Assembly (NCBI GenBank): GCA_014193315.1
Contig: BJHS01000005.1
Location: 90,835 to 154,834 of the forward strand
Direction: 5' to 3'
From: Verrucomicrobiota bacterium
Lineage (GTDB): Bacteria > Verrucomicrobiota > Verrucomicrobiia > Opitutales > UBA953
Length of the DNA: 64,000 nucleotides
Position numbers and translations under genes: made by a program. Below the pieces are notes generated by a model. The model searched no databases. It had not been told where the DNA came from and saw nothing but the letters and a program-made list of their open reading frames with translations. Each line of letters starts with the position of its first letter. The stretch's first letter is position 1. This document shows, in pieces, positions 63,085 through 64,000 of this stretch.

Positions 63085-64000
63085 TCAGGCGAACAACGCC
63101 GTCACCGGTTTGGCCTTGTTGCCGACCTGCATCGGGCGACCGGCCGGCGTGATGATGTCCGTCTGGACGGGCAGACCGGCGGCGTGCGCGATGGTGGCGT
63201 GGAGCGAACCCGGCGAGACCCCTTCGCCATCGGGAGCGTAGCCCTTGGCGTCGCTGGCGCCGTGCACGTAACCGCGCTTGACCCCGCCGCCGGCGAGGAC
63301 GGTGGAGAAGACCAGCGGGTGGTGACCGCGGCCGCCGCCGGAGAAGTCGGGCTTGCGGCCGAACTCGGTCGCGACGACCACCAGGGTGGAGTCGAGCAGG
63401 CCCTTGGCCTCGAGGTCCTGGATCAGGGCCGCGTAGCCGCGGTCGAACTCGGCGCCGACGTCCTTCATGCGGGTGTCGAGGGTGGCGTGCATGTCCCAGC
63501 CGCCATGGGAGACCTCGACGAAGCGGACGCCATGCTCGACGAGGCGACGGGCCAGCAGGCAGCCTTGGCCGAACTTGGAGGTACCGAACCGGGCCTTGGT
63601 CGCGGCCGACTCGGCGGCAAGGTCGAAGGCGGCCAGGTCCTTGCTCTTCATGAGCTGAAAAGTGGACTCGTAGAATTCATTGTAAGCCTTGACGTTCTCG
63701 TCGGTCGGCGCGCCGGCGAAGCTGCCGTTCAGCTGGGCGAGCAGGTCGAGGCGGCGGGACTGGGTGTCGGCGTCGGCGAGGCCCTTGATATTCTGGAGAC
63801 CGTCGTTGGGCGAGAGGATCGGCAGCGGGGAGTAAGCGGCGGGGAACCAGCCATTGCCGTGGTTGGACGGACGTCCGACGCAGACGGTCGACGGCAGGGT
63901 CTTGCTGCTCGCGCCCAGGAAGTGCTGGGCCCAGGCGCCCAGCATCGGGTGCTGCACGGTGCCGCGCTGCTCGAAGCCGGCGCGCATCAGGTAGGAAGCC
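63085..64000 (-). CDS. DUF1501 (sulfatase-fold) secreted protein, 3' part
   Basis: The gene starts beyond the right edge. The 300+ visible residues have the DUF1501 pattern: LPSTVCVGRP, ARRLVEHGVRFVEVSHGGWDMHATLDTRMKDVGAEFDRGYAALIQDLEAKGLLDSTLVVVATEFGRKPDFSGGGRGHHP and FSTVLAGGGVKRGYVHG. DUF1501 proteins are numerous in Planctomycetota and Verrucomicrobiota and usually pair with DUF1553/DUF1549 or PVC cytochrome proteins, here the adjacent pseudogene. Function is not proven. Confidence 0.9.
   Translation of the reverse strand, partial: ASYLMRAGFEQRGTVQHPMLGAWAQHFLGASSKTLPSTVCVGRPSNHGNGWFPAAYSPLPILSPNDGLQNIKGLADADTQSRRLDLLAQLNGSFAGAPTDENVKAYNEFYESTFQLMKSKDLAAFDLAAESAATKARFGTSKFGQGCLLARRLVEHGVRFVEVSHGGWDMHATLDTRMKDVGAEFDRGYAALIQDLEAKGLLDSTLVVVATEFGRKPDFSGGGRGHHPLVFSTVLAGGGVKRGYVHGASDAKGYAPDGEGVSPGSLHATIAHAAGLPVQTDIITPAGRPMQVGNKAKPVTALFA

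Overview
The window is about 64 kb of gene-dense, high-GC bacterial chromosome with short intergenic gaps and many ATGA-type start/stop overlaps. The gene set points to the PVC superphylum, most likely Verrucomicrobiota. It includes a DUF1501 protein beside a HEAT/cytochrome-c remnant of PVC type, two secreted sulfatases, a YHYH protein, a C-x5-C SCO variant, a HupE/UreJ-like protein and redoxin fusions. This placement is inferred from gene content, not from a marker phylogeny. Almost no start codon has a recognisable Shine-Dalgarno sequence; the leaders are mostly C/T-rich.

Layout. 1-6.8 kb: the 3' end of a topoisomerase, an ABC-2 exporter operon with acylphosphatase, TatA, riboflavin synthase, and an acyltransferase/Nudix/YgjP-peptidase/MazG run. 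6.8-12.4 kb: trpC, rsmA, rimO and a SNF2-type helicase. 12.5-18.1 kb: the 2-oxoglutarate dehydrogenase complex (sucA, sucB, lpdA). 18.2-18.3 kb: the SRP RNA on the minus strand, absent from the ORF track. 18.4-27.0 kb: valS followed by a six-gene amino-sugar cassette (nagB, ROK kinase, PIG-L deacetylase, nucleotidyltransferase, NahK-like anomeric kinase, epimerase). 27.0-30.6 kb: a His-rich secreted protein, a SCO protein, Ppx/GppA and an LpxR-like protein. 30.7-37.6 kb: an Mla/MCE lipid transport operon running into DUF5069, a degenerate SPOUT-like protein, an orphan and an AmpG-like carrier. 37.6-48.2 kb: an M16 peptidase, prfB with an ATP-grasp-like partner, a DsbD-like protein with rearranged domains, an OmpA-like lipoprotein, MoeB-rhodanese, ruvX and truA. 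48.2-54.0 kb: a secreted-protein cluster (YHYH, sulfatase, PEBP, HupE, second sulfatase). 54.0-59.2 kb: a glutaredoxin and a sugar-isomerisation/oxidation set (mutarotase-like, cupin/isomerase-like, TIM barrel, Gfo/Idh/MocA). 59.2-60.0 kb: a single-chain protein with two retropepsin-type DTG motifs, possibly read from a leaderless promoter. 60.1-64.0 kb: a double-redoxin secreted protein, a decayed cytochrome-c gene and the 3' part of a DUF1501 gene.

How the genes work together. The nagB-epimerase cassette could channel N-acetylhexosamines both into glycolysis (deacetylase, deaminase) and into nucleotide sugars (1-kinase, nucleotidyltransferase, epimerase). The two sulfatases would help release sugars from sulfated polymers. 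The mutarotase/cupin/TIM-barrel/oxidoreductase set looks like a second sugar route. The Mla operon, LpxR-like protein, OmpA-like lipoprotein and TatA indicate a Gram-negative envelope. No tRNA, rRNA, CRISPR array, insertion sequence or prophage was recognised.
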